Part shown: one piece after another, positions 45,182 through 54,009 of the stretch
Layout of the letters: each line of letters opens with the position of its first letter
Numbering within the stretch: position 1 is the stretch's first letter
Assembly (NCBI GenBank): GCA_001724215.1
Contig: MEDW01000014.1
Location: forward strand, 1-60,962
Source of the DNA: Erythrobacter sp. SCN 62-14
GTDB lineage: Bacteria; Pseudomonadota; Alphaproteobacteria; Sphingomonadales; Sphingomonadaceae
DNA: 60,962 bases
Direction of reading: 5' to 3'
Made by a program: the position numbers and the translations under genes
The notes under the pieces: model-generated
Told to the model about the DNA's origin: nothing
What the model saw: the letters and a program-made list of their open reading frames with translations, nothing else
Database searches by the model: none

Positions 45182-46024
45182 ATGAAGAACATCATTCTTG
45201 CAGCAACGGCTCTCGCGCTAGTGTCGGCTCCGGCTCAGGCACAGCTGCTGGGCGGCGGCGGCTTGGGCGGCGGCCTTGGTGGCGCGGTGGGCGGAACGCT
45301 GGGCGGGTCGATTGATCGTTCAGGCGGCAGCCCGCTGCGCGGCACGCTGGAACGCACCACGCGCACCGTGGGCGGTTCGGTCGATGCCGCAGGCTCAACC
45401 AGCGCAAGCCAGTCGGTTGATGCGCGGCGCGGCACAGTGGCGGCCGATCGCAGCGCGAGCGGTTCACTCACCGGCTCGACCGCCAGCCTTGCTGATCTGG
45501 TGGTTCCGCCTGCCAGCTCGATGGGCAGCCTGAGCGGGAGTGCTTCGGGCAGCGGGCAAGGCAGCGCCAATGCGCAATTGATCGGTACCGACGCCGTGCG
45601 CGGCGCGGTTGCGCCGGTTGCCCGCGGTGCGCGTTCGGCCGTGCAGGACACCACAGCCAGCACCCGCAATATGGGCCTTGCTGGCGCCGGCAGCGCAAGC
45701 GGCAGCGGCTCCGGGGCCGCCAATGGTTCGCTCACCGGCAGCCCCCTTGCCCTCGCCGGTAGCACAGCTGCACGAGGGGAAGGCATGGCCAGTGTGCGGC
45801 GCGGAATGCCCGTGATGAACGAGAACGGCGCCTCGCTTGGCAAGGTGCGCCAACTTATCGCTGATGGTCGGGGCGAGGTGCAGCAAGTGGTGGTCAAGCA
45901 AGGTAGTGTGACCCGCGAACTGCCCGCAAACATGTTCAGCGCATCGGGCAATGCGCTGGTGGTTGGCCAGGCAAGCGGCACTGCGGGCGCAGCCGGCAAT
46001 GATCAGATGGTGGAAGCCGAATAG
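45182..46024 (+). CDS. Secreted low-complexity protein with C-terminal PRC-barrel-like domain
   Basis: 280 residues. Signal peptide MKNIILAATALALVSAPAQAQ, then Gly-rich LLGGGGLGGGLGGAVGGTLGG. The middle is long and rich in Ser, Gly and Ala (GSLSGSASGSGQGSAN, GAGSASGSGSGAANGSL), without obvious fold. The last 80 residues, RRGMPVMNENGASLGKVRQL, EVQQVVVKQGSVTRELPANMF and ALVVGQASG, resemble a PRC barrel like that of the gene at 10906. It lies 104 bp after the peptidase gene in the same direction. CCCATCCGTTTTCC lies in that gap. A strong terminator follows. Confidence 0.75.
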   Translation: MKNIILAATALALVSAPAQAQLLGGGGLGGGLGGAVGGTLGGSIDRSGGSPLRGTLERTTRTVGGSVDAAGSTSASQSVDARRGTVAADRSASGSLTGSTASLADLVVPPASSMGSLSGSASGSGQGSANAQLIGTDAVRGAVAPVARGARSAVQDTTASTRNMGLAGAGSASGSGSGAANGSLTGSPLALAGSTAARGEGMASVRRGMPVMNENGASLGKVRQLIADGRGEVQQVVVKQGSVTRELPANMFSASGNALVVGQASGTAGAAGNDQMVEAE

Positions 46025-46094
46025 CGCCAGACGCCTGATGGCCTGACACAAGGCGCCTGCCTCACCCCCGATCGGGGCAGGTCGCCACAACCTT

Positions 46095-46127
46095 GGGGCG
46101 GATGCTGCAACAGCCTCCGCCCCTTTT
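46095..46127 (+). terminator. Rho-independent terminator after the PRC-like low-complexity gene
   Basis: GGGGCGGA (46095-46102) pairs with TCCGCCCC (46116-46123), inner GCTG/CAGC around CAA, then TTTT (46124-46127). It is 70 nt past the stop. The rest of the 271-bp gap up to the tRNA holds only the tRNA promoter. Confidence 0.88.
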
Positions 46128-46237
46128 GTGCAAGCAGGCTGAGGGCCGCTTGGCCCCGCCCGGGAACGAGGCGATCAAACGGATCTTTTGCGCCAATGCG
46201 GCTTGGACAGATCATTATCATGGGGCTCACCGCAATC

Positions 46238-46265
46238 TTGACGAAGCGCCAAACCCCGCTATTGG
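46238..46265 (+). promoter_or_regulatory. Promoter of the tRNA-Val gene
   Basis: TTGACG (46238-46243), 16-bp spacer, TATTGG (46260-46265). The start would fall near 46272, leaving about 24 nt of 5' leader before the mature tRNA at 46296. Confidence 0.5.
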
Positions 46266-46295
46266 CGCTGCATCGTGCACGGCCATGGCCTGCGC

Positions 46296-46371
46296 GGGCG
46301 GTTAGCTCAGTTGGTAGAGCATCTCGTTTACACCGAGAGGGTCAGCGGTTCGAGCCCGTTACCGCCCACCA
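46296..46371 (+). tRNA. tRNA-Val (anticodon TAC)
   Basis: 76-nt cloverleaf. The acceptor stem GGGCGGT pairs with ACCGCCC, the D arm is AGCTCAGTTGGTAGAGC, and the anticodon stem TCTCG/CGAGA encloses TTTACAC (anticodon TAC at 46329-46331). The T arm has GGTTCGAGCCC, and CCA is encoded (46369-46371). No other tRNA lies in the window. The flanks show no integrase or att-like duplication. Confidence 0.97.
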
Positions 46372-46401
46372 GTTTCGATTACGCACAGTGATCCGGAAGG
46401 G

Positions 46402-46428
46402 GCGCTTCGGGTCGAAACTCCCGAGCGC
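46402..46428. terminator. Hairpin after the tRNA, between convergent genes
   Basis: GCGCTTCGGG (46402-46411) pairs with CCCGAGCGC (46420-46428) with one bulged T. It lies 31 nt past the tRNA and 23 nt past the minus-strand TlpA-like gene's stop. No T-tract, so this is only a likely two-way stop. Confidence 0.4.
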
Positions 46429-46450
46429 AAAGGAACAGCGCCGCGGCCAG

Positions 46451-47023
46451 CTATTGCGCGGCGATCCCTGCACGCACCGCCGCAATCGCCTCGGAGCTGT
46501 CCCATTCATAGCCGCCCGCAACGCGCCACACCTCGCGGCCGCTGGCATCGAACAGGATGGTGAGCGGCAATTGCCCCGCCTCGCTGAACTGGGCTGACAA
46601 TGCGGTTTCCGGGTCGAGCCACGGCTCCAGATGGACAAAGCCCTTACCCGCAAAGAATGGCGTCACCACTTCGGCCCCGCGCAGATCCTGCGACACCGTT
46701 ACCACCCTGATCTCGCCCTCCATCTCGCTGGCAAGCGCATCAAGTTGCGGCATCTCCACCACGCAAGGGGCGCACCATGTCGCCCACAAATTGAGCAGCA
46801 CGGGCCCTTCGATGATCGCCAGATCAAGCTCTGCTCCGGCTGCATTGCGCACCACCAATTCAGGCAGCATGGCACCGGCATGGCTGGCATCAATCACCCC
46901 GCCGGCCTGAACCACGCTGTCCTGTGCCGGTTGCGCTTGCTCTTTTGCCGCCCTATCGCAACCGCTCAGCAAAGCTAATGCGAAAGACGCGGACAAAACA
47001 CCAATGAGCAGCGAACGCGACAT
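46451..47023 (-). CDS. TlpA-like thioredoxin lipoprotein
   Basis: 190 residues from ATG 47023. Lipoprotein signal [22 protein letters not shown]. The thioredoxin fold has [18 protein letters not shown] (active CAPC) and the cis-Pro in [18 protein letters not shown]. Membrane-anchored periplasmic thiol-disulfide oxidoreductase, likely a reductant for cytochrome c maturation or other cysteines. The frame is open upstream but overlaps argH. Its ATG overlaps the argH ATG in one CATG. Confidence 0.9.
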   Translation of the reverse strand: MSRSLLIGVLSASFALALLSGCDRAAKEQAQPAQDSVVQAGGVIDASHAGAMLPELVVRNAAGAELDLAIIEGPVLLNLWATWCAPCVVEMPQLDALASEMEGEIRVVTVSQDLRGAEVVTPFFAGKGFVHLEPWLDPETALSAQFSEAGQLPLTILFDASGREVWRVAGGYEWDSSEAIAAVRAGIAAQ

Positions 47024-48467
47024 GACAGGCTCCGAACAAGGCAAGGGCAGCGCCAACCAGATGTGGGGCGGCCGTTTTGCCGATGGACCTAGCGCGATCA
47101 TGCGCGAAATCAATGCCTCGATCCCGTTTGATAAAGCCTTGTGGCGCCAGGACATCGACGCATCCAAGGCGCACGCGGCAATGCTGGGCGCCGCTGGCAT
47201 CATCGCTGCCGATGACTGCAGGGCAATCATCGGTGGGCTTGATCAGATCGCTGCCGAATACGAAACCCAAGGTGTTCCGGAAAACTGGGACCTTGAAGAC
47301 ATCCACATGACCACCGAAGCACGGCTGGCCGAATGGATCGGCCCGGCAGCAGGCCGGCTCCATACGGCGCGCAGCCGCAATGATCAGGTCGCGACCGATT
47401 TCCGCTTGTGGGTGCGCGATGCGATTGATGAACTTGATCGCGGCCTTGCCGAATTGCAGCGCGCTCTGGTGAGCCGCGCCAGCGAACATGCGCACAGCAT
47501 CATGCCCGGTTTCACCCATCTGCAAACCGCGCAGCCGGTGACGCTGGGTCATCACCTGATGGCCTATTACGAAATGGTCCGGCGCGATCGCGGGCGGCTG
47601 GGCGATGCAAGGGCGCGGCTCAATGAATCGCCGCTCGGCAGCGCCGCGCTCGCGGGGACAGGTTTTCCGATTGACCGCGCAATGACAGCGCAAGCGCTGG
47701 GGTTTGATCGCCCCACCGCCAATTCCCTCGACGCCGTATCGGACCGCGATTTCGCGCTTGAATATCTGTTCGCCTGCAGCACCTGCGCGCTGCATCTGTC
47801 GCGCCTTGCCGAGGAGCTGATCTTGTGGGCAAGCCAACCCTTCGGCTTCATCCGCCTGCCCGATAGTCTGTCCACCGGCTCATCGATCATGCCGCAAAAG
47901 AAAAACCCCGATGCTGCCGAACTGGTGCGCGGCCATTCCGGGCGCGTGATTGGCAGCCTCACCAGTCTGATGATCACCATGAAAGGCCTGCCGCTCGCCT
48001 ATTCCAAGGATATGCAGGACGATAAGCCTCCGGTGTTTGAAGCGGCCGGCCTGATGGCGCTTTCGGTGGCGGCCATGACAGGGATGATCGCAGGCTCTGC
48101 CTTCAACACCGACCGGATGCGCGCTGCTGCGGAACTGGGCTATGCCACCGCCACCGACCTTGCCGATTGGCTGGTGCGCGAGGCCGGGATTCCATTTCGC
48201 GAAGCCCACCACATCACCGGCGCTGCCGTCAAATTGGCAGAGCACAAGGGCGTGGCGCTTGACGCGCTGGAACTGGCGGACTTGCAGAAGATTGATGCAC
48301 GGATCGACGAACGGGTTTATGCCGCGCTGTCAGTCGATGCCTCGGTAACCGCCCGCGCTTCCTATGGCGGGACGGCTCCGGCACAGGTGATGAGCCAGGT
48401 GGCGAGGGCTCGCCGCGAATTGGGAATGCACGAATTGGGAATGCACGAATTGGGTGTGAACGAATGA
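47022..48467 (+). CDS. argH: Argininosuccinate lyase
   Basis: 481 residues from ATG 47022; ATG 47004 would add 6 (MSSERD). Neither has a good ribosome-binding site. Last step of arginine synthesis. Motifs: [51 protein letters not shown], and the signature loop [20 protein letters not shown] with the catalytic serine. The end carries a 15-bp repeat encoding [16 protein letters not shown], beyond the usual C-terminus. Its stop overlaps lptM (ATGA). Confidence 0.95.
   Translation: MTGSEQGKGSANQMWGGRFADGPSAIMREINASIPFDKALWRQDIDASKAHAAMLGAAGIIAADDCRAIIGGLDQIAAEYETQGVPENWDLEDIHMTTEARLAEWIGPAAGRLHTARSRNDQVATDFRLWVRDAIDELDRGLAELQRALVSRASEHAHSIMPGFTHLQTAQPVTLGHHLMAYYEMVRRDRGRLGDARARLNESPLGSAALAGTGFPIDRAMTAQALGFDRPTANSLDAVSDRDFALEYLFACSTCALHLSRLAEELILWASQPFGFIRLPDSLSTGSSIMPQKKNPDAAELVRGHSGRVIGSLTSLMITMKGLPLAYSKDMQDDKPPVFEAAGLMALSVAAMTGMIAGSAFNTDRMRAAAELGYATATDLADWLVREAGIPFREAHHITGAAVKLAEHKGVALDALELADLQKIDARIDERVYAALSVDASVTARASYGGTAPAQVMSQVARARRELGMHELGMHELGVNE
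48416..48460 (+). repeat. 15-bp tandem repeat at the end of argH
   Basis: CGAATTGGGAATGCA at 48416 and 48431, a third diverged copy (CGAATTGGGTGTGAA) at 48446. It keeps frame, lengthening the ArgH tail by ELGMH units up to the overlap with lptM. Confidence 0.85.
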
Positions 48468-48706
48468 AGCGCATTGCTCTTGGCCTGCTGATCGCAGCCG
48501 CGTTAACAGGCTGTGGGGTGCGCGCTCCCCTGACGCCTGCGCCCGGGGCGCAGTTACCGGTTGCCCCATTGGGCCGCACGACCCGCCCGGTGGCCGATGA
48601 ATTGCTGATCCCCGATGCACAGGCCGCTGCGGCCAACCGAACTGTCGAATTGCGCCTGCGTTCCGAAGAACGCCGCGATGATCCCTTTGATCTACCACCT
48701 GAGTAA
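48464..48706 (+). CDS. lptM: LptM-like small lipoprotein
   Basis: 80 residues; start overlaps the argH stop. Lipoprotein signal [23 protein letters not shown], where the lipobox is followed by G-V-R-A-P-L, the LptM/YifL hallmark. The rest is a short linker with [21 protein letters not shown]. In E. coli LptM helps assemble the LptD barrel. The place between argH and lysA is the usual alphaproteobacterial one. Confidence 0.82.
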   Translation: MKRIALGLLIAAALTGCGVRAPLTPAPGAQLPVAPLGRTTRPVADELLIPDAQAAAANRTVELRLRSEERRDDPFDLPPE

Positions 48707-48718
48707 ACATCTTTAGTT

Positions 48719-49978
48719 ATGGACCATTTTTCTATTCGTGATGGCGTCATGCACGCCGAAGATGTGCCCCTGCCCGCCATTGCGCAAAGTGTGGGGACGC
48801 CGGTTTATGTCTATTCGCGCGCTACGCTGGGGCGCCACGCGCGGGTGTTCCGCGATGGGCTGGCGGGGGTTCCTGACAAGCTGATCGCCTTTGCGGTCAA
48901 ATCCAATCCCAATCTGGCGGTGCTCAAAGTGCTGCAACGCGAAGGCTATGGTGCCGATGTGGTGTCGGTGGGCGAGATGCGTCGGGCGCTCGCCGCGGGA
49001 ATTGCGCCTGACAAGATCGTGTTCTCGGGCGTCGGCAAGACCGCAAGCGAGCTGCGCGCCGCGCTGGAAGCGGGCATCGGTCAGTTTAACATCGAAAGCG
49101 AGGAAGAAGGCCTCGAACTTGCGCAGATCGCGGCAGAGATGGGGCTGGTTGCCCAATGCGCGCTGCGGATCAACCCGGATGTCGATGCGGGCACGCATGA
49201 CAAGATCTCGACCGGCAAGGCCGATAACAAGTTCGGCGTGCCGATCGATCAGGCCGGACAGATCTTCGGCGCGCTGGCAGCCAAGCCCTCGGTGCACCTG
49301 CGCGGAGTGGCGGTGCATATCGGCAGCCAATTGTCCGAACTTGCGCCTTTGGAAGCAGCTTTCGAGAAGGTCGGCGCACTGGTGCGTGCCCTGCGCGGCG
49401 CGGGTCATGTGGTGAGCCATGTTGACTTGGGCGGCGGGCTTGGCGTTCCTTACAAGGCAGGCGAGCTGTTTCCCTCGCCGGCCGAATATGGCGCGATGGT
49501 GGCGCGGGTGACACAGGACTGGGGCGTGACCTTGATCTTTGAACCCGGCCGGGTGATTGCGGGCAATGCAGGCGTGTTGCTGACCCGTGTGGTGCGGGTG
49601 AAGCGCGGGATCAAGGATCCCTTCGTGATCGTCGATGCCGCGATGAATGATCTGGCACGTCCGGCGCTTTATGGCGCCTATCATGATTTCGTCGCGGTCG
49701 CGCCGCGTGGGCGGGATATGGTGGCGAATATCGTCGGGCCAATCTGCGAGACGGGCGATACCTTTGCCATGGGCCGGGTGTGCGATCATCTCGAAGCAGG
49801 CGATCTGGCGGTGTTCCGCACGGCAGGTGCCTACGGCGCGACTATGGCCTCATCCTACAATTCGCGTGGCTTTGTCGCCGAAGTGCTGGTGGACGGCGAC
49901 AAGTTCGCGGTGGTCGCCGACCGGATTGATCCCGGCGCGATCATGGAAGCCGAGCGCGTGCCCGAGTGGCTGGCCTAA
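48719..49978 (+). CDS. lysA: Diaminopimelate decarboxylase
   Basis: 419 residues. It makes lysine from meso-diaminopimelate using PLP. PLP lysine in FAVKSNPNLAVLKVL, then VVSVGEMRRAL, HIGSQLSELAPLE, the glycine-rich phosphate site HVDLGGGLGVPY and EPGRVIAGNAGVLL. The C-terminal CETGDTFAMGR and GAYGATMASSYNSRGFVAEVLVDG complete the alanine-racemase-like fold. Last gene but one of argH-lptM-lysA-CysG-like. Confidence 0.95.
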   Translation: MDHFSIRDGVMHAEDVPLPAIAQSVGTPVYVYSRATLGRHARVFRDGLAGVPDKLIAFAVKSNPNLAVLKVLQREGYGADVVSVGEMRRALAAGIAPDKIVFSGVGKTASELRAALEAGIGQFNIESEEEGLELAQIAAEMGLVAQCALRINPDVDAGTHDKISTGKADNKFGVPIDQAGQIFGALAAKPSVHLRGVAVHIGSQLSELAPLEAAFEKVGALVRALRGAGHVVSHVDLGGGLGVPYKAGELFPSPAEYGAMVARVTQDWGVTLIFEPGRVIAGNAGVLLTRVVRVKRGIKDPFVIVDAAMNDLARPALYGAYHDFVAVAPRGRDMVANIVGPICETGDTFAMGRVCDHLEAGDLAVFRTAGAYGATMASSYNSRGFVAEVLVDGDKFAVVADRIDPGAIMEAERVPEWLA

Positions 49979-49996
49979 GGCCGAGGTAAGGCAAGC

Positions 49997-50842
49997 GTGA
50001 GCCGGATTGGCAGCCTGCCGTTGTTCCACCAGATCGCAGGGCAAAGCGTGCTGGTGCTGGGTGAAGGGGCTGCGGCCGAGCCCAAGCGGCGCCTTGTCGA
50101 GCGCGCTGGCGGTATCGTGATCGATGACATGGCCCGCGCGATTGACGAAGGTGTGCGGCTGGCCTTTGTCGCCTTTGAGGATGCAAAAGCCTGCGAGGTG
50201 GCCGCAATCAATCTGCGTTGTGCCGGGCTGCTGGTCAATGTCGTGGATCGTCCTGAATTGTGCGATTTCACGACGCCAAGCATTCTTGATCGCGATCCGC
50301 TGCTGGTGGCCATTGGGACAGGTGGTGCATCTGCGGGGCTGGCGAAACATGTGCGCCTGCGGCTCGAGCGGTTTCTTCCCGGGAACCTCGGTCTGCTGGC
50401 GCTCGCGTTGGAACGTGCACGCGCTGAGTTGCGCCGCATCCTGCCGGATGGTGTAGCCCGTCGCCGCGCGCTGGATGCAGCGCTGGCGGAGGGCGGGCCG
50501 CTTGATCCGCTAAGCGGCTCTGCCCATGAACGGGTTGAGAGTTGGCTGACTGCCCAGCGTGCGGGCCCCAATGGCCGCGAGAACGGCGCGCCTGAAGCAG
50601 GCGGAGCGGGCAATGCGGTGGTGGAGCTGGTGCTTGTCAGCCCCGACCCCGAAGATCTCACCTTGCGACAAGCCCGCCTTCTGGGTGAGGCGGATGTGCT
50701 GCTGCTTGATGGTGCCGTGCCACCGGCCGTGCTGGCACGGGCCCGCGCCGACGCAGCGCGCGTGCCGTTGGCCGAGTGGACGGCGGGTGCAGGCAAGGCC
50801 GGAGCAGGGCTCAAACTTATCCTGACCTACCGCCCGATTTAG
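49997..50842 (+). CDS. CysG-like protein: siroheme NAD-domain with truncated methylase domain
   Basis: 281 residues from GTG 49997. The N-terminal half matches the CysG/Met8 dehydrogenase: HQIAGQSVLVLGEGAAAEPKRRL, LLVNVVDRPELCDF and AIGTGGASAGLAKHVRLRLERFLPG. From about 205 a methylase-like start appears (VVELVLVSPDPEDLTLRQARLLGEADVLLLDG) but ends after about 75 residues, where uroporphyrinogen-III methyltransferase needs about 240. The usual GAGPGDPELLT loop is altered. So it may be a siroheme enzyme lacking its own SUMT, or a degenerate copy. It follows lysA by 18 bp. Confidence 0.75.
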   Translation: MSRIGSLPLFHQIAGQSVLVLGEGAAAEPKRRLVERAGGIVIDDMARAIDEGVRLAFVAFEDAKACEVAAINLRCAGLLVNVVDRPELCDFTTPSILDRDPLLVAIGTGGASAGLAKHVRLRLERFLPGNLGLLALALERARAELRRILPDGVARRRALDAALAEGGPLDPLSGSAHERVESWLTAQRAGPNGRENGAPEAGGAGNAVVELVLVSPDPEDLTLRQARLLGEADVLLLDGAVPPAVLARARADAARVPLAEWTAGAGKAGAGLKLILTYRPI

Positions 50843-50883
50843 ACCGGCAGGCCGCGCCGCACTGATACAAGGTGCAGCGTCGA

Positions 50884-51531
50884 TCAGGCCGCAAAAGCGA
50901 GCGGTTCCTGCAAGCTTTCGAAAAAGCCTGCCATGCCGGCTTTGGCCTGATCGCTCAGCTCGATGAAAACTCGCCGCTTGTCGACTTGATCGGCCACCCG
51001 CTGGAACACACCGGTCTCAACCATCTGGGTCAGCCAGCGCAGCGCCGTCGTTGCCGGAACCGCGGCAGCAATGCACAAGGAAGTGACAGAGACCTTTTGC
51101 CCTTCGCCGTGCGCTGCTGTCAGATCAAGCAGCATATCCCATGCCGGATCGGCAAACAGATTGGCATCGAAAAAGCGCGCGCGGCGCCCGCGATTGGCGA
51201 TGATCTGACGCACCAATTTGGGATCAGGCAAGCTGTGGGCGTGGCGGGCGCCATGATCGGCGGCGCGGTATTCGGGCTTGGCCTCGCCAAGGCTGGTGGC
51301 AAGACTGGCCGTGCCAGGCGCCCCCCATTCGCCGGTAGCGCCCAATTGCGCAGAGGAAAGACGATCCAGCGAGCGCGCAATCGCATCGACCTGACTGGAA
51401 AGCTGGAGAAGGTGGAGGCGCTCTTCCTCGCTCATTTCGCGAAGGCGCGACGCCCCTGCCTCCCCGCAAGCGCGGCCCACCGCCAGCACGCGTTCCGCCC
51501 GGCTCGGCGCCACCAGAATATCGGGAGCGGA
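50884..51531 (-). CDS. C-terminal part of a split MarR-like winged-helix regulator
   Basis: After the in-frame TAA at 51532-51534 the frame stays open to 50884. Residues just after it (SAPDILVAPSRAERVLAVGR) continue the fold started in the part before the stop. Translation could restart at GTG 51513 (209 residues). A linker helix region is followed by the winged helix: VSVTSLCIAAAVPATTALRWLTQMVETGVFQRVADQVDKRRVFIELSD. That is a MarR-type DNA-binding domain. Without the N-terminal half it may be inactive. Confidence 0.72.
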   Translation of the reverse strand, partial: SAPDILVAPSRAERVLAVGRACGEAGASRLREMSEEERLHLLQLSSQVDAIARSLDRLSSAQLGATGEWGAPGTASLATSLGEAKPEYRAADHGARHAHSLPDPKLVRQIIANRGRRARFFDANLFADPAWDMLLDLTAAHGEGQKVSVTSLCIAAAVPATTALRWLTQMVETGVFQRVADQVDKRRVFIELSDQAKAGMAGFFESLQEPLAFAA

Positions 51532-51870
51532 TTAATCAAGCAGGCCAAACACATCATCAAGCGCACCAAGCGAAGTGGACACCACCAGCTTGGCCCCGCC
51601 GCGCGCCGCGCGGGCATCAAGCCGCGCAAGGGCCGCCATCGCCGCGCCATCCAGCGCCGGGCAATCGATCACCACAACATCGCCCAGCAAGGCCACCGGC
51701 CCATCCATCACGCCTGCGAGCGCTCCGCCATCCAGAGTGCGAAATCCGGCCCCGGCAAGATCTTCGGCAATCTCATCACGATCGGCTGCGCGTGGTCCGA
51801 AAATCGTCACCCGTGCAGGGATCCCTGCTGCATCGTGCGCCACGTCATAGTTCAGATTGGAGGTGTTCAT
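51532..51870 (-). CDS. N-terminal part of the split MarR-like regulator
   Basis: 112 residues from ATG 51870 (AGGAG 9 nt upstream) to TAA at 51532. Receiver-like alpha/beta domain: YDVAHDAAGIPARVTIFGPRAADRDEIAEDLAGAG, LGDVVVIDCPALDGAAMAALARL, KLVVSTSLGALDDVFGLLD. In sphingomonad homologues, as I remember, this region runs on (…CLDQSAP…) into the winged-helix half. CAA to TAA at the Gln codon would explain the split. Confidence 0.7.
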   Translation of the reverse strand: MNTSNLNYDVAHDAAGIPARVTIFGPRAADRDEIAEDLAGAGFRTLDGGALAGVMDGPVALLGDVVVIDCPALDGAAMAALARLDARAARGGAKLVVSTSLGALDDVFGLLD

Positions 51871-51960
51871 CGACTCGCACTCCTGTCTTGATTGGAACAG
51901 GAATAGAACAAATGGCGATCATGTCAAGAAATCCAACAAGATCGCCCCAGGCACGATCCA

Positions 51961-52545
51961 TCAGCTGCGGATCTCGATCGGCGTTCCATCAGGCACCAGC
52001 GCCCATAACTCGGCGATTTCCGCATTGGAAAGCGCAATGCAGCCATCGGTCCAGTCGCCCGGCACGCGCACGCCGGAATAGCCATTGGGTTGTCCGTGGA
52101 TGAAAATATCCCCGCCTGCCGAACGCCCATATTGCGCGGCAAAGGCGCGGTCTGCCGCGTTGGGATAGGAGATGCGCAAGCTGAGGTAGAACTGGCTGCG
52201 CGGATTGCGGGTGTCGATGGTATAGAGGCCTTCAGGCGTGCGGCGATCGCCCTGAAACTGCTTGTGCCCGGCCGGAATGCCGAATTGCAATCCGCGATAA
52301 ACCCGAACCGGTTGCCCGCCTGCATAGGCCACCAGAATGCGCCGCGTCTTGTCCACCAACAGATAATCGACAGCCCGCGCCCCATGCGAGGGCAGCGAGC
52401 GCGCGCCATAGCGCTCCATTCCGGCGGGAGGCGCAACGCCTTCGGGCAGGCCCACGCGCGCAGCGGGAGCCGTTGGCACAGGTTGCGATGGACCGGCACA
52501 GCCCGCCACCAACAGCGCCAGAACAAAGGCTGCCATCCGCTTCAT
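51961..52545 (-). CDS. L,D-transpeptidase (YkuD) lipoprotein
   Basis: 194 residues from ATG 52545; M4 at 52536 is also possible, and the site is weak. Lipobox LLVAGC after FVLALLVAGC. YkuD domain: VDYLLVDKTRRILVAYAGGQ, FGIPAGHKQFQGDRRTPEGLYTI, His150 in FIHGQPNGYSG, and the active Cys169 in GDWTDGCIALSNAE. It forms 3-3 crosslinks in peptidoglycan or anchors proteins to it. It stands alone, 51 bp after purA. Confidence 0.92.
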   Translation of the reverse strand: MKRMAAFVLALLVAGCAGPSQPVPTAPAARVGLPEGVAPPAGMERYGARSLPSHGARAVDYLLVDKTRRILVAYAGGQPVRVYRGLQFGIPAGHKQFQGDRRTPEGLYTIDTRNPRSQFYLSLRISYPNAADRAFAAQYGRSAGGDIFIHGQPNGYSGVRVPGDWTDGCIALSNAEIAELWALVPDGTPIEIRS

Positions 52546-52595
52546 GGAGAGGAAAGTACTCCATGCGGCCCGCGCCCTCAATGGCGCCCTAATCC

Positions 52596-53885
52596 TCAGT
52601 CCTCAAATGGGTCACGCATCAAGATGGTGTCATCACGTTCTGGCGAGGTCGAAACCAGCGCGACCGGGCATTCGATCAATTCCTGCACGCGCTGGATATA
52701 TTTGATCGCTTGCGCGGGCAGATCGGCATAGGAGCGCGCCCCTGCCGTCGAGCCCTGCCAGCCTTCCATTTCCTCATAGATCGGCTCGCATTCGGCCTGA
52801 TCGGCGGCGTGGCTGGGGAGGTAATCATAAACATTGCCGCGCAGGCGATACCCGGTGCAAATCTTCACCACATCCAGCCCATCGAGCACGTCGATCTTGG
52901 TGAGCGCAATGCCGGTGACGCCCGAGATCGCACAGGTCTGGCGCACCAGCACGGCATCGAACCAGCCAACGCGGCGTTTGCGCCCTGTCACTGTGCCGAA
53001 TTCGTGGCCGCGTGTCCCCAGCCTTTGGCCGACGTCATCCTCAAGCTCGGTCGGGAACGGGCCGGAGCCGACGCGGGTGGTGTAGGCCTTGACGATGCCG
53101 AGCACGTAGCCGGTCGAGGAGGGGCCAAGCCCGCTGCCCGCTGCCGCCGCGCCGCTTACGGTGTTGGACGAGGTGACGAAAGGATAGGTGCCGTGATCGA
53201 CATCAAGCAGCACCCCTTGCGCGCCTTCGAACAGCACCCGCGCGCCCGCCTTGCGCACTTTCTTCAGACGCTTCCACACCGGCTGGGCAAAGCGCAGCAC
53301 GAAAGGCGCAATCTCGCGCAGTTCCTCCAGCAGCGCCGCACGATCAACCGGCGGCTGATCAAAGCCTGCGCGCAAGGCGTCGTGATGCGCGCACAGGCGA
53401 TCAAGCTGCGGTTCAAGCGAATCGAGATGCGCAAGGTCACACACGCGGATGGCGCGCCTTCCGACCTTATCCTCATAAGCAGGGCCAATCCCGCGCCCGG
53501 TGGTGCCGATCTTGCCCTTTCCCGCCGCGGTTTCGCGCAAGCCATCCAGATCGCGGTGGAGCGGCAGGATCAGCGGGCAGTTATCGGCAATCGCGAGGTT
53601 ATCAGCGTTCACCGCCACGCCCTGCGCTTCGATCTTGGCGACTTCGTCACGCAAAGCCCATGGGTCAAGCACCACGCCGTTGCCGATCATGCTCAAAGTG
53701 CCTGAAACAATCCCCGAGGGCAGCAGGGAGAGTTTGTAGGTCTTGCCATCAATCACCAGCGTGTGGCCGGCATTGTGCCCGCCCTGAAAGCGCACCACCA
53801 CATCGGCCCGGCTCGCCAGCCAGTCGACGATCTTGCCCTTGCCCTCATCGCCCCACTGGGCGCCGATGACGGTGACATTGGCCAT
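52596..53885 (-). CDS. purA: Adenylosuccinate synthetase
   Basis: 429 residues. It makes adenylosuccinate from IMP, Asp and GTP. The N-terminal [20 protein letters not shown] holds the phosphate loop, with [51 protein letters not shown], and the C-terminal nucleotide site TKIDVLDGL. Start ATG 53885. Confidence 0.96.
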   Translation of the reverse strand: MANVTVIGAQWGDEGKGKIVDWLASRADVVVRFQGGHNAGHTLVIDGKTYKLSLLPSGIVSGTLSMIGNGVVLDPWALRDEVAKIEAQGVAVNADNLAIADNCPLILPLHRDLDGLRETAAGKGKIGTTGRGIGPAYEDKVGRRAIRVCDLAHLDSLEPQLDRLCAHHDALRAGFDQPPVDRAALLEELREIAPFVLRFAQPVWKRLKKVRKAGARVLFEGAQGVLLDVDHGTYPFVTSSNTVSGAAAAGSGLGPSSTGYVLGIVKAYTTRVGSGPFPTELEDDVGQRLGTRGHEFGTVTGRKRRVGWFDAVLVRQTCAISGVTGIALTKIDVLDGLDVVKICTGYRLRGNVYDYLPSHAADQAECEPIYEEMEGWQGSTAGARSYADLPAQAIKYIQRVQELIECPVALVSTSPERDDTILMRDPFED

Positions 53886-54009
53886 GCGCTTATCCTTATG
53901 CTTGCCGTTAGAATGCTGCGACCGCGCGACTAGGGCCTAGCGCGCAAAGGCGCAAGCTTTGGCAAACTGTCAATCACGGGTTAAAGCAGGGCTGCGCAAA
54001 GGAGCAGAA

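Noticed and set aside
46093..46305. Plus-strand frame of 70 codons before the tRNA
   Set aside because: Runs through a terminator and the tRNA promoter and into the 5' end of the tRNA; no protein family.
46296..46371. tRNA-Val as an integration site
   Set aside because: No integrase, no duplicated 3' end and no foreign genes on either side.
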